This document shows positions 32,132-40,370 of a DNA stretch of 40,370 bases, piece after piece (the first letter of the stretch is position 1; each line of letters begins with the position of its first letter). A program made the translations under genes and the position numbers. Location of the stretch: NCBI GenBank assembly GCA_017523925.1, contig JAFWVQ010000012.1, positions 1 to 40,370 on the forward strand, read 5' to 3'. The notes under the pieces are model-generated. The model ran no database searches. It was not told where the DNA came from and saw nothing but the letters and a program-made list of their open reading frames with translations. This stretch comes from Clostridia bacterium. Lineage in GTDB: Bacteria > Bacillota > Clostridia > Christensenellales > CAG-138.

Positions 32132-32245
32132 GGTGCAATGAGGAATATGCATCATCCTCAAATCGACATTGGATAGCGATGTACTCATTGCGCGGCATTG
32201 CAAAAGAGAAAGCACCTTGATGCAACTCTGATTACATCGCGGTGC
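32132..32245 (+). ncRNA. Structured leader RNA with alternative pairings
   Basis: From the predicted +1: GGTGC (32132-32136) can close with GCACC (32212-32216), and GCAATGAG (32135-32142) with CTCATTGC (32184-32191). Alternatives exist. TGAGG at 32139 can instead pair with CCTCA at 32155. GCGATGTA (32176-32183) can pair with TACATCGC (32233-32240), both perfect over 8 bp. GCACC can also pair with GGTGC at 32241. Such mutually exclusive helices are typical of riboswitch or attenuator leaders, but I recognise no known class. Bases 32246-32370 before the ribosome-binding site hold no further gene. Confidence 0.5.
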
Positions 32246-32379
32246 AATTCTCCGAACATTTCTGTTCTTACCGATACTTCAATTATAGAGATGTTAGGAA
32301 ACAAAGTCAACCTGGCCAAGAGATATATTCCGGCCGTGTGCAATGCCATTTTATCTTTGGCAGAGAGGAGGTGAATAAA

Positions 32380-32565
32380 ATGGCATTAAAGCCCGGAAAC
32401 AAAGCTCCAGCATCCGGCCAGTATGGCGTAATCGGTCCCAGAGGCGGCAAAACTAATCACGAAGTTACCGTTGTTAAAGGCGAGCCTATGCCGCCAACTA
32501 AGAAGCCAGGTCAGACATACGTCTTGATCGATCCGACCAACAACAAGTCGGGCAAGAAGCGATAA
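32380..32565 (+). CDS. YjzC-like small protein, 61 aa
   Basis: A short basic protein: LKPGNKAPASGQYGVIGPRG, then KGEPMPPTKKPGQTYVLID. The KPG.KAP.SG.Y motif and the G..PP...G..Y end match the YjzC family of small Firmicute proteins of unknown function. GAGGAGGTGA precedes the ATG at 32380; the longer frame (from 32242) has no support. It lies between the leader RNA and hsdR, separated from hsdR by a hairpin and a new promoter. Confidence 0.75.
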   Translation: MALKPGNKAPASGQYGVIGPRGGKTNHEVTVVKGEPMPPTKKPGQTYVLIDPTNNKSGKKR

Positions 32566-32579
32566 AAGCGTTTGTATTT

Positions 32580-32605
32580 GGGCTGCGCAAAAAAATGCGC
32601 AGCCC
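32580..32605 (+). terminator. Hairpin after the YjzC-like gene
   Basis: GGGCTGCGCA and TGCGCAGCCC pair perfectly around six A residues. The trailing sequence (TGCCCCGATTATTT) is only weakly T-rich. Confidence 0.6.
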
Positions 32606-32639
32606 TGCCCCGATTATTTGTAAACCCTTCCCCTATTAC

Positions 32640-32668
32640 TTGATTGCCCCTTCAAAAAATGGTAAAAT
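32640..32668 (+). promoter_or_regulatory. Promoter of the type I restriction-modification locus
   Basis: TTGATT (32640-32645), a 17-bp spacer and TAAAAT (32663-32668), with an overlapping TATAAT at 32667-32672. The GTG start of hsdR is ~40 bp downstream. Confidence 0.6.
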
Positions 32669-32712
32669 ATAATCGAATGATTATAGAAGTGTTTATTTGA
32701 GAGGTATTTGCT

Positions 32713-35460
32713 GTGAATCCCGAAGGAAAAGCCCGGCAATTGATAGACGCCCGTCTTGAGCAATCCGGCTGGATCGTTCAGGATATGCGAGCCGTCAATC
32801 CCATGGCTTCGCTCGGTGTTGCGGTGCGGGAGTTCCCGACCGACACCGGGCCTGTTGACTATGCGCTTTTTGTTGACGGCAAGCCTGTGGGCGTTGTTGA
32901 AGCTAAAAAGGATTCTCTCGGCGAAAACATCACCGTTGTTGAGGAACAGTCAAACCGCTATGCAAACAGCACTTTCAAATATGTGAAGTCCGATTATAGG
33001 ATCCGATTTGCGTATGAGGCAACCGGTCAGATCACTCGCTTTACGGATTACAACGATATAAAATACCGCTCCCGCAACGTGTTTTCATTCCATAGGCCGG
33101 AAACGCTGCTTGCGCTTCTTTCAAGAGATGATACTATCCGCAACAACATGAAGCGCTTCCCCGCATTTGACACGGCAGGTTTCCGCCAATGCCAGATAAC
33201 CGCGATTCAAAACCTTGATGCTTCTTTTGCGGATAACCGTCCGAAGGCTCTCGTTCAAATGGCGACCGGCGCGGGAAAGACCTTCACCGCCATCACCGCC
33301 GCATATCGCCTTTTGAAATTCGGCAAGATGAAGCGAATACTCTTTCTTGTAGACACCAAATCGCTTGGCGAGCAGGCGGAGCGCGAGTTTCTTGCCTATA
33401 CTCCAAATGACGATAACCGCTCCTTTGCGCAGCTATACGGAGTGCGCCGTCTGAACAGCTCCTATATTCCAAACGATGTGCAGATCTGCATAAGCACCAT
33501 TCAGCGAATGTATTCCATACTAAAGGGCGATGAAATTGACGAATCCGCCGAGGAAGAGTCCCTCTTTGAGCAGAAGGGCGCGGATTCGCAGCCCGCAAAA
33601 GAGGTGGTTTACAACGCAAAGTATCCCCCTGAGTTTTTCGACTGCATAATAGTTGATGAATGTCACCGCTCTATCTATAATGTTTGGAATCAGGTGCTGG
33701 AATACTTCGATTCATTTATCATCGGCTTGACCGCAACGCCGGACAAGCGAACCTTTGCGTTTTTCAATCAAAACATCGTCAGCGAGTATTCGCGTGAGCA
33801 GGCGATCATAGACGGTGTAAACGTTGGCGAGGATATTTTCCTTATCGAAACCGATGTTACGCGAAACGGCGCGTACATTATGAAGCAGCAGATCGAATAC
33901 CGCGACCGTTTGACTCGCGCAAAGCGCTGGAAGCAGATGGACGAGGATATTGAATACACCGTTTCAAAGATGGATAGGGACGTTGTGAATCCAAGCCAGA
34001 TCCGAACGGTTATCCGCACCTTCAAGGACTGCCTGTTTACGCAGCTTTTCCCCCACCGACAGGAAGTGCCGAAAACGCTTATCTTTGCAAAAACGGACAG
34101 CCATGCGGACGATATTATTCAAATAGTTCGTGAAGAATTCGGTGAGGGCAACGAGTTTTGCCAAAAGATAACCTGTCAGGCGGATAATCCCGAATCCGTA
34201 CTCCGCGCTTTCCGCAACGATTACTATCCCAGAATAGCGGTAACGGTCGATATGATCGCAACCGGCACGGACGTTAAGCCCATCGAGTGCCTTATCTTTA
34301 TGCGCGACGTTCGCAGCAAGAATTATTTTGAGCAGATGAAGGGCCGCGGCACTCGCACCCTCGGCAAAGACGATCTTCAAAAGGTCACTCCGTCGGCTAC
34401 GGAAAACAAGGATCATTTCGTGATAGTGGATGCAGTCGGCGTTACAAGCTCCAAGAAAACGGAAACCCGCACTCTTGAGCGCAAGCCCTCCGTCAGCATG
34501 AAGGAATTGATGCTGAATGTTGCAATGGGCGCGAAGGATGCGGACACCCTCACCTCTCTTGCAAACCGCGTTATCCGCTTGAATAGTCAGATGAGTGAAA
34601 AGGAGCGCAGGGAGTTCAGCGAAAATGTGGGCAGCAGCGCGGGCAATATCGCCCAGCGGCTTTTGGATGCTTTCGATCTTGATATTCTTGCTCAAAAATC
34701 CGGCGTTGACTTATCGGACGATCATGAGCCGACCGAAGCTGAAAAAGCGCGCATGGACGAAACTCGAAACGCGCTTATAAAGGATGCCGTCAAGCCCTTT
34801 TACGATCCCGAGGTGCGAAGCTTCATCGAGAATATGCGCCGAAGTCATGAGCAGGTCATAGATTCCGTGAATATCGACTCCGTGCTCTATGCGGGCTACG
34901 ATGCGGATAAGCAGGCGAATGCGGACAGGGTTATCAAAACCTTCCATGAATTCATAGAGGAGAATAAGGACGAGATAATTGCTCTGCGCATAATCTACGA
35001 TCAGCGATACAAGGATCGCCCAATGGCTATCTCAAAGCTCAAAGCGCTGTATGAAAAGCTAAAAGCGCATAATATCACGGTGGAGCGCCTTTGGGAATGC
35101 TATGCTATCAAAAAGCCGGATAAGGTGCGCGGAACAACCGCACAGCTTACCGACCTGATCTCGATCATCCGCTTCGATATGGGATATGCGGACAACCTTG
35201 CACCTTTTGAGGATAAAGTGAACTATAACTTTATGCAGTGGACGCTGCGCCGCAACGCAGGCAATATCCACTTCACCGATGAGCAGATGGAGTGGCTGCG
35301 CCTGATAAAGGATCATATCGCGGTTTCCCTCAGCATCGAGCCGGAAGACCTCGATTTAAGCCCCTTTGACCGAAGGGGCGGTCTGGGCAGGTTCTATGAT
35401 GTGTTCGGCGCGGAGTATGAAAAGATTTTGCAGGAAATGAATCTTGAACTTGTTGCATAG
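32713..35460 (+). CDS. hsdR: Type I restriction enzyme, R (endonuclease/translocase) subunit
   Basis: A 915-aa HsdR. The N-terminal PD-(D/E)xK nuclease site is visible as D49 in GPVDYALF and E63-A-K65 in VVEAKK. The superfamily 2 motor follows with Walker A MATGAGKT (about residues 183-190), the DECH box (about 314-317), LTATP, and motifs V-VI ATGTDVKPIECLIFMRDVRS...QMKGRGTRT. The C-terminal ~300 residues form the helical HsdM/S-docking part. The start is GTG 32713. It needs HsdM and HsdS for specificity, so the broken hsdM downstream questions its activity. Confidence 0.95.
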   Translation: MNPEGKARQLIDARLEQSGWIVQDMRAVNPMASLGVAVREFPTDTGPVDYALFVDGKPVGVVEAKKDSLGENITVVEEQSNRYANSTFKYVKSDYRIRFAYEATGQITRFTDYNDIKYRSRNVFSFHRPETLLALLSRDDTIRNNMKRFPAFDTAGFRQCQITAIQNLDASFADNRPKALVQMATGAGKTFTAITAAYRLLKFGKMKRILFLVDTKSLGEQAEREFLAYTPNDDNRSFAQLYGVRRLNSSYIPNDVQICISTIQRMYSILKGDEIDESAEEESLFEQKGADSQPAKEVVYNAKYPPEFFDCIIVDECHRSIYNVWNQVLEYFDSFIIGLTATPDKRTFAFFNQNIVSEYSREQAIIDGVNVGEDIFLIETDVTRNGAYIMKQQIEYRDRLTRAKRWKQMDEDIEYTVSKMDRDVVNPSQIRTVIRTFKDCLFTQLFPHRQEVPKTLIFAKTDSHADDIIQIVREEFGEGNEFCQKITCQADNPESVLRAFRNDYYPRIAVTVDMIATGTDVKPIECLIFMRDVRSKNYFEQMKGRGTRTLGKDDLQKVTPSATENKDHFVIVDAVGVTSSKKTETRTLERKPSVSMKELMLNVAMGAKDADTLTSLANRVIRLNSQMSEKERREFSENVGSSAGNIAQRLLDAFDLDILAQKSGVDLSDDHEPTEAEKARMDETRNALIKDAVKPFYDPEVRSFIENMRRSHEQVIDSVNIDSVLYAGYDADKQANADRVIKTFHEFIEENKDEIIALRIIYDQRYKDRPMAISKLKALYEKLKAHNITVERLWECYAIKKPDKVRGTTAQLTDLISIIRFDMGYADNLAPFEDKVNYNFMQWTLRRNAGNIHFTDEQMEWLRLIKDHIAVSLSIEPEDLDLSPFDRRGGLGRFYDVFGAEYEKILQEMNLELVA

Positions 35461-35470
35461 GAGGTAAAAG

Positions 35471-35821
35471 ATGAGTTTATACGAAGGAATAAAGGATGTT
35501 GCAAAAGTGCTTCAGCGGGCTGACAATGTTGAGCTTTACATTAAACTTATTGACCTAAGCTCACAGGCGCTTGATTTGCAAGATGAAATCTCAAGACTTA
35601 AAGATGAAAACCGTGAACTTAGGAAAGCCAAAGAACTCGATGAAAGAATCGTACGGCATACACAGCCTTATTTAACACTAAAGGATGAAGAACCCGAAAT
35701 TCTGTATTGCGCTAATTGTTGGGGAAAAGAAGGAGCTATGATTCAAATGCTAATTCTTGACCAAAACAGCCCTCACAGAAGCGCGTACTGCCACAATTGC
35801 CAAACTCGTTTTAGAGTGTAA
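35471..35821 (+). CDS. Coiled-coil plus zinc-ribbon protein, 116 aa
   Basis: Not recognised as a named family. Residues ~30-60 form a short coiled coil (LQDEISRLKDENRELRKAKE). The end carries CANC...(about 30 residues)...CHNC, a four-cysteine zinc ribbon. AGGAGG precedes the ATG, ten bases after hsdR, so it is in the same transcript. A role as DNA-binding or regulatory accessory of the restriction locus is only suggested by position. Base composition becomes more AT-rich from here. Confidence 0.7.
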   Translation: MSLYEGIKDVAKVLQRADNVELYIKLIDLSSQALDLQDEISRLKDENRELRKAKELDERIVRHTQPYLTLKDEEPEILYCANCWGKEGAMIQMLILDQNSPHRSAYCHNCQTRFRV

Positions 35822-35841
35822 CCCCAACAGAATCGTGAACA

Positions 35842-36987
35842 ATGAAGCTAAAAGACTGTTGCACAATAATCGCCGGACAATCTCCGGAATCCAAGCATTA
35901 TAACACCGAAGGAAATGGCCTGCCCTTCTTTCAGGGCAAAGCCGATTTTGGCGAGCTGTATCCCACGATTCGTGTTTATTGCAGCAAACCAACAAAGTTA
36001 GCTGAAAAAGGCGATATTCTGCTATCGGTTCGCGCTCCCGTTGGTCCAACTAATCTTGCACCATGTACTGTATGCATCGGTCGAGGTCTTACGGCAATTC
36101 GCCCTTCAAGTCAGTTGCTTACGAAATATGTTCTCTTATTTTTTAGGTATTTTGAAGCACAGTTGGCTTCTAAAGGCACAGGCACCACATTCAAAGCAAT
36201 TACTCAGGATGTTGTAAAGAATCTTGAGATCCCCGTTCCGCCACTTACGGAGCAGGAGCGCATCGTTGCCCGCATTGAAGAACTGTTCTCACAGCTCGAT
36301 GCAGGCGTGGAAACGCTGAAGAAAACAAAGGCGCAGCTTGCGGTGTATAGGCAGGCCGTGTATTCAGAGGCATTTTCTGGTCTTGCAGCCGACAGAAGAA
36401 TAACCGATTTCTTTACAATAAGCGGAGGACTTACCAAAAACTCCAAGCGCGAATCTTTCCCTCTAAAAATTCAATACTTGCGTGTGGCGAATGTGTATTA
36501 CGATCATCTTGATTTAGGTAATGTAAAGCTTATAGGAGTTCGAGAATCAGAAATAGCGGACAAACTTCTAAAGAAAGATGACTTGCTATTTGTCGAAGGT
36601 AATGGCAGCAAAGAACAGATCGGGCGTGTAGCCCTTTGGGATGGAAGCATTGATCCTTGTCTTCATCAGAATCATATTATCAAAGGGCGTCCTAACGGAA
36701 CTATGTTGCCGAAGTATGCTTTGTATTATTTGATTTCTGGACAGGGGCGCAATCAGATAATGCGAGTTGCATCATCAACATCGGGGCTTTATACCTTGAG
36801 CACTGGTAAAATCGGAAATCTGCTCATTCCGTTTTGCGACAAAAACAAGCAACAATCAATAATTGCTTGCATTGAAGAACGATTATCCGTTTGTGACAGC
36901 ATCGAGCAGACAGTCGATGCCGCCTTGCAGCAAGCGGATGCCATGCGGCAAAGCATACTTAAAGAAGCGTTTGAAGGGAGGCTGTAA
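35842..36987 (+). CDS. hsdS: Type I restriction enzyme, S (specificity) subunit
   Basis: A 381-aa HsdS with two target-recognition domains. TRD1 covers about residues 1-130 (MKLKDCCTIIAGQSPESKHY, LPFFQGKADFG, SVRAPVGPTN). A central conserved helix follows (VPPLTEQERIVARIEELFSQ..., about 133-180), then TRD2, and a second helical repeat at the C-terminus (CIEERLSVCDSIEQT, then QADAMRQSILKEAFEGRL). The two conserved spacers are intact, so it should define a bipartite target; the target itself cannot be predicted. It ends one base before the next gene. Confidence 0.93.
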   Translation: MKLKDCCTIIAGQSPESKHYNTEGNGLPFFQGKADFGELYPTIRVYCSKPTKLAEKGDILLSVRAPVGPTNLAPCTVCIGRGLTAIRPSSQLLTKYVLLFFRYFEAQLASKGTGTTFKAITQDVVKNLEIPVPPLTEQERIVARIEELFSQLDAGVETLKKTKAQLAVYRQAVYSEAFSGLAADRRITDFFTISGGLTKNSKRESFPLKIQYLRVANVYYDHLDLGNVKLIGVRESEIADKLLKKDDLLFVEGNGSKEQIGRVALWDGSIDPCLHQNHIIKGRPNGTMLPKYALYYLISGQGRNQIMRVASSTSGLYTLSTGKIGNLLIPFCDKNKQQSIIACIEERLSVCDSIEQTVDAALQQADAMRQSILKEAFEGRL

Positions 36988-36988
36988 A

Positions 36989-37711
36989 ATGATCATTAAG
37001 AAAGAATTATCTTTTAAGAAAAGGCTTGTTCTTTCTCCAGACAGAATAAATGAATTGGATTCTATACTAAAAAAGTATTGCGATGAAATCCAATACTCTG
37101 CAACGACCGATAATGCAACATCGCTTACTTTCGAGAACCGCGAAGAGCTTCTTTCATATGATAATTATATGAATGGACGAATCAAGAGCCTTAATATTGC
37201 TTGTAGTTCAAGCGACTATTCCACTTCCATAGACATCATTGTTGCTCCACGATTCACGTTAAAAAACGAAACTGCAAGTTGCAGTTATAAGTTTGACAAC
37301 AACGATAAAGAACGCTTATTTGTTGATGCTTGGAAAACTCTTATGGAGAAATCCGCCGAGTATCAAGCCAGCTACATGATTTCAAAAGCATTTGTTTTCA
37401 TATTCGGTCTTTGTCTGTCGCTGTATCTTACGATTGTGCTGCTGAATAATGCTGAATGGCATTCAGGAGCATACTTGCCACTAACGGCATTCATAATGAA
37501 TACCTTCTTAAAACGCTTATATCAAAACAGCTCACTTTTGAACAGAGTGTTTCCTCCTGCGGTGTTTCCTTGGGGCGAAGAAAACAAACGGCATTCAAAG
37601 CGAATTGCTTGGCGTTCCAATCTGTTTTGGGCTGCCATCGTGCCAACGCTAATCAGCATAGCCCTTGAGGTTTATTCCGTTATAAAAATCTTTGGCGCTA
37701 AATCACCATAA
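36989..37711 (+). CDS. Unrecognised membrane protein inside the restriction locus (first of a pair)
   Basis: A 240-aa protein starting at the ATG 36989 with GGGAGG upstream, one base after hsdS. Residues 1-120 are soluble and polar. Hydrophobic segments follow at about 131-150 (AFVFIFGLCLSLYLTIVLL), possibly 155-170, and at the C-terminus (about 212-232, LFWAAIVPTLISIALEVYSV). The arrangement resembles small effector or accessory proteins with a sensor-like N-domain and C-terminal membrane hairpin, but I cannot name the family. Clearly AT-rich compared with hsdR and hsdM. Confidence 0.7.
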   Translation: MIIKKELSFKKRLVLSPDRINELDSILKKYCDEIQYSATTDNATSLTFENREELLSYDNYMNGRIKSLNIACSSSDYSTSIDIIVAPRFTLKNETASCSYKFDNNDKERLFVDAWKTLMEKSAEYQASYMISKAFVFIFGLCLSLYLTIVLLNNAEWHSGAYLPLTAFIMNTFLKRLYQNSSLLNRVFPPAVFPWGEENKRHSKRIAWRSNLFWAAIVPTLISIALEVYSVIKIFGAKSP

Positions 37712-37748
37712 TTGCAATACATTCCGTTATATAACAGGAGACAACAAT

Positions 37749-38363
37749 ATGCCAATAATTACAGACTGGATCATGGTATTCATTACAGCAATATATGTTG
37801 CGGCTACAATTGCGATTTGCAGAGCTAATATCAAATCGGCAAACGCAACACGTGAACAGTTAGTTGAATCAAAGCGACAGTTTGACGAAACTAAGAGGCT
37901 TTCGATAATGCCTTACATACAGTGTGAGCACGTGAACAATGCTACCCTAAACCACAGTAAGCTTTCATTGTGCCTGCAAACAAATGATGTAAGCGACTCA
38001 AAGATTATTGATGCAGTAATCATAAAGAATATTGGTAATGGGACTGCAAAGAATATAAAGTATGTGTGGAAAAATTTGGATGATAGCTACGACAGGGGCT
38101 TTTTCTTCGTTCAAGCACTTCAATCCGGCGAGGCTCACGGTGTGACAATCTATTTTCATGCAGATCAAAACATTGAAAATGCCACGGCGAGTATTGAGCT
38201 GCAATATCAGGATCTATTTGACAACTGCTATTCGCAACGCATTGAGTTTGTTTTTGACCGAGAAGATTCTACACACCTCTATCCCAACAAGCATATAACG
38301 TATGCACCAATAATGATCGGCAAATCATCTGATGCTGATTCATCTGATAAGTTAGGAGAATAA
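37749..38363 (+). CDS. Unrecognised membrane-anchored protein inside the restriction locus (second of a pair)
   Basis: A 204-aa protein. ACAGGAG lies before the ATG at 37749; the longer frame from 37692 overlaps the previous gene without support. It has one N-terminal membrane helix (about residues 6-22, WIMVFITAIYVAATIAI). A short coiled coil follows (ANATREQLVESKRQFDETKR), then a beta-rich domain (about 55-180, IIDAVIIKNIGNGTAKNIKY) resembling an immunoglobulin-like fold. It ends three bases before hsdM. AT-rich like its partner. Role unknown. Confidence 0.7.
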   Translation: MPIITDWIMVFITAIYVAATIAICRANIKSANATREQLVESKRQFDETKRLSIMPYIQCEHVNNATLNHSKLSLCLQTNDVSDSKIIDAVIIKNIGNGTAKNIKYVWKNLDDSYDRGFFFVQALQSGEAHGVTIYFHADQNIENATASIELQYQDLFDNCYSQRIEFVFDREDSTHLYPNKHITYAPIMIGKSSDADSSDKLGE

Positions 38364-38366
38364 CAA

Positions 38367-39851
<1,485 letters not shown>

Positions 39852-39907
39852 AAGAAACGCGAGTGCTGTTGCTTTTTTCGCCCTCAAATGCTATAATGGC
39901 CTTGTTG

Positions 39908-39927
39908 CGTGACAACAAAATGACAAC
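39908..39927 (+). repeat. Paired 7-mers near the right end, probable integrase arm sites
   Basis: TGACAAC at 39910 and 39921, again 11 bp apart, 101 bp before the attR core, within a shared CGTGACAAC context. The rest of 39852-40027 holds only small hairpins (TAAACAG/CTGTTTA at about 39986-40010) and no gene. Confidence 0.65.
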
Positions 39928-40027
39928 AAAAGTCTTGATAGCCCAAGTTTTGTTGATAATGTGAATACTCCTGATAACTTGAGCTAAACAGCCCATACAA
40001 AACTGTTTAAGTTTCGGTTTCAAGGAG

Positions 40028-40038
40028 CGAGTGGGAAT
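40028..40038 (+). other. attR core of the element
   Basis: CGAGTGGGAAT, identical to attL, followed by GA so that GAG-TGG-GAA-TGA still reads as a GuaA-type end. Confidence 0.85.
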
Positions 40039-40229
40039 GATGTATCGAACTTAAAAAAGGCAATAAATACAAGGCTTTTTTTGAGCATCGAATCCGTCTT
40101 TGATAACAAATTGATAACAAGCCTTATATGCTGAATCCTTCCGATTCCGACCGGTTGCCCGGTAAAGGAATGATACCGAAAGGTTTGTTGAAAAAAGAAT
40201 CCGTATAATAAAGCCCTTCGCTGCGAGAA
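40039..40229 (+). mobile_element. Probable left-end relic of a second guaA-site element
   Basis: After attR the sequence repeats the plan of the first element's left end. An A-run/T-run hairpin (AAAAAAG...CTTTTTT, about 40051-40080) comes first, then a GAG(A/C)...CGAA stretch. TGATAAC at 40101 and 40112 follows, 11 bp apart and 63 bp from the core (62 bp in the left end). The remaining bases up to the IS end are unassigned. Confidence 0.55.
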
Positions 40230-40370
40230 TGAACTGCACCCCATTTGTTAGACATGTGGTATAATACTAACAAGTGGGGTGATTTAATATGCCAAAAGGA
40301 ATACCAAACAAGAAATACACCGGCGAGTTCAAGCAGATGGTCGTAGAGACCATGCGAAATGAAGGATTGA
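40230..40370 (+). mobile_element. Left end of a second IS3-family copy, running off the window
   Basis: TGAACTGCACCCCATTTGTT begins at 40230. The first ~65 bp match the inverted left end of the relic at 7641-7999. It includes a TATAAT (40259-40264) and a GGGGTGA ribosome-binding site for orfA. Confidence 0.85.
40289..40370 (+). CDS. IS3-family OrfA transposase, N-terminal 27 residues (3' partial)
   Basis: ATG at 40289 after GGGGTGA. The visible product, MPKGIPNKKYTGEFKQMVVE then TMRNEGL, has the K.Y..EFK...V pattern at the start of IS3-family OrfA helix-turn-helix proteins. The gene continues beyond the window. Confidence 0.75.
   Translation, partial: MPKGIPNKKYTGEFKQMVVETMRNEGL

Noticed and set aside
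32006..32260. TGCAA-CTC repeats as the RNA antitoxin of a type III toxin-antitoxin system
   Set aside because: Only three diverged copies with unequal spacing, and the following 61-aa protein resembles YjzC, not a ToxN-like endoribonuclease.

Overview
The window looks like a chromosome segment of a spore-forming, probably gut-dwelling Clostridia-type Firmicute. This rests on a sporulation/germination block (spoIIR, sleB, ypeB), a complete ornithine-fermentation operon, a dockerin-bearing surface protein and Firmicute-type mobile DNA. No rRNA, tRNA or CRISPR array was found. All calls come from reading sequence and motifs; no database search was run.

Layout. 1-692: 3' end of a repeat-containing dockerin protein and its terminator. 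728-3106: an unrecognised membrane protein facing ispE across a shared terminator. 3291-7581: spoIIR, sleB, ypeB and a polysaccharide-deacetylase lipoprotein. 7641-7999: an internally deleted IS3-family relic. 8065-10574: redox and stress genes (OhrR-type regulator with glutathione peroxidase, a TSUP exporter, free-methionine-R-sulfoxide reductase). 10702-20785, minus strand: a lipoprotein, a flavin-reductase-like protein, a DUF2087 protein, a thioredoxin-like protein, then the ornithine pathway read in transcription order as ord, ortA, ortB, oraS, oraE, a MutL/GlmL-like reactivase and orr. Together these convert L-ornithine through D-ornithine and 2,4-diaminopentanoate to acetyl-CoA and alanine. 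21245-25217: an orphan small-RNA candidate, a TrkA-N/RyR membrane protein, a Nudix hydrolase and a DUF4357-like fragment. 25300-26283: a GMP synthase consisting only of the ATP-pyrophosphatase part.

26271-40038 is a 13.8 kb integrative mobilizable element inserted at the 3' end of guaA. It is bounded by 11-bp direct repeats and carries an XRE regulator, excisionase, tyrosine integrase, a ribbon-helix-helix-like protein, a RepA-like ATPase, an iteron array, an oriT-like region, a MobV-type relaxase and TnpV. Its cargo is a structured leader RNA with a YjzC-like gene and a type I restriction-modification locus (hsdR, zinc-ribbon protein, hsdS, two membrane proteins, hsdM). hsdM is interrupted by an in-frame amber codon.

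The 190 bp beyond the right att site resemble the left end of the same element (hairpin, then paired 7-mers 11 bp apart at the same distance from the att core). This suggests a second, truncated element in tandem at guaA. It is cut by an IS3-family copy that runs off the window and shares its end with the relic at 7641-7999. The most unusual signals are this tandem junction, the altered type I locus with membrane genes between S and M, the iteron/oriT region, and two uncharacterised structured RNAs.
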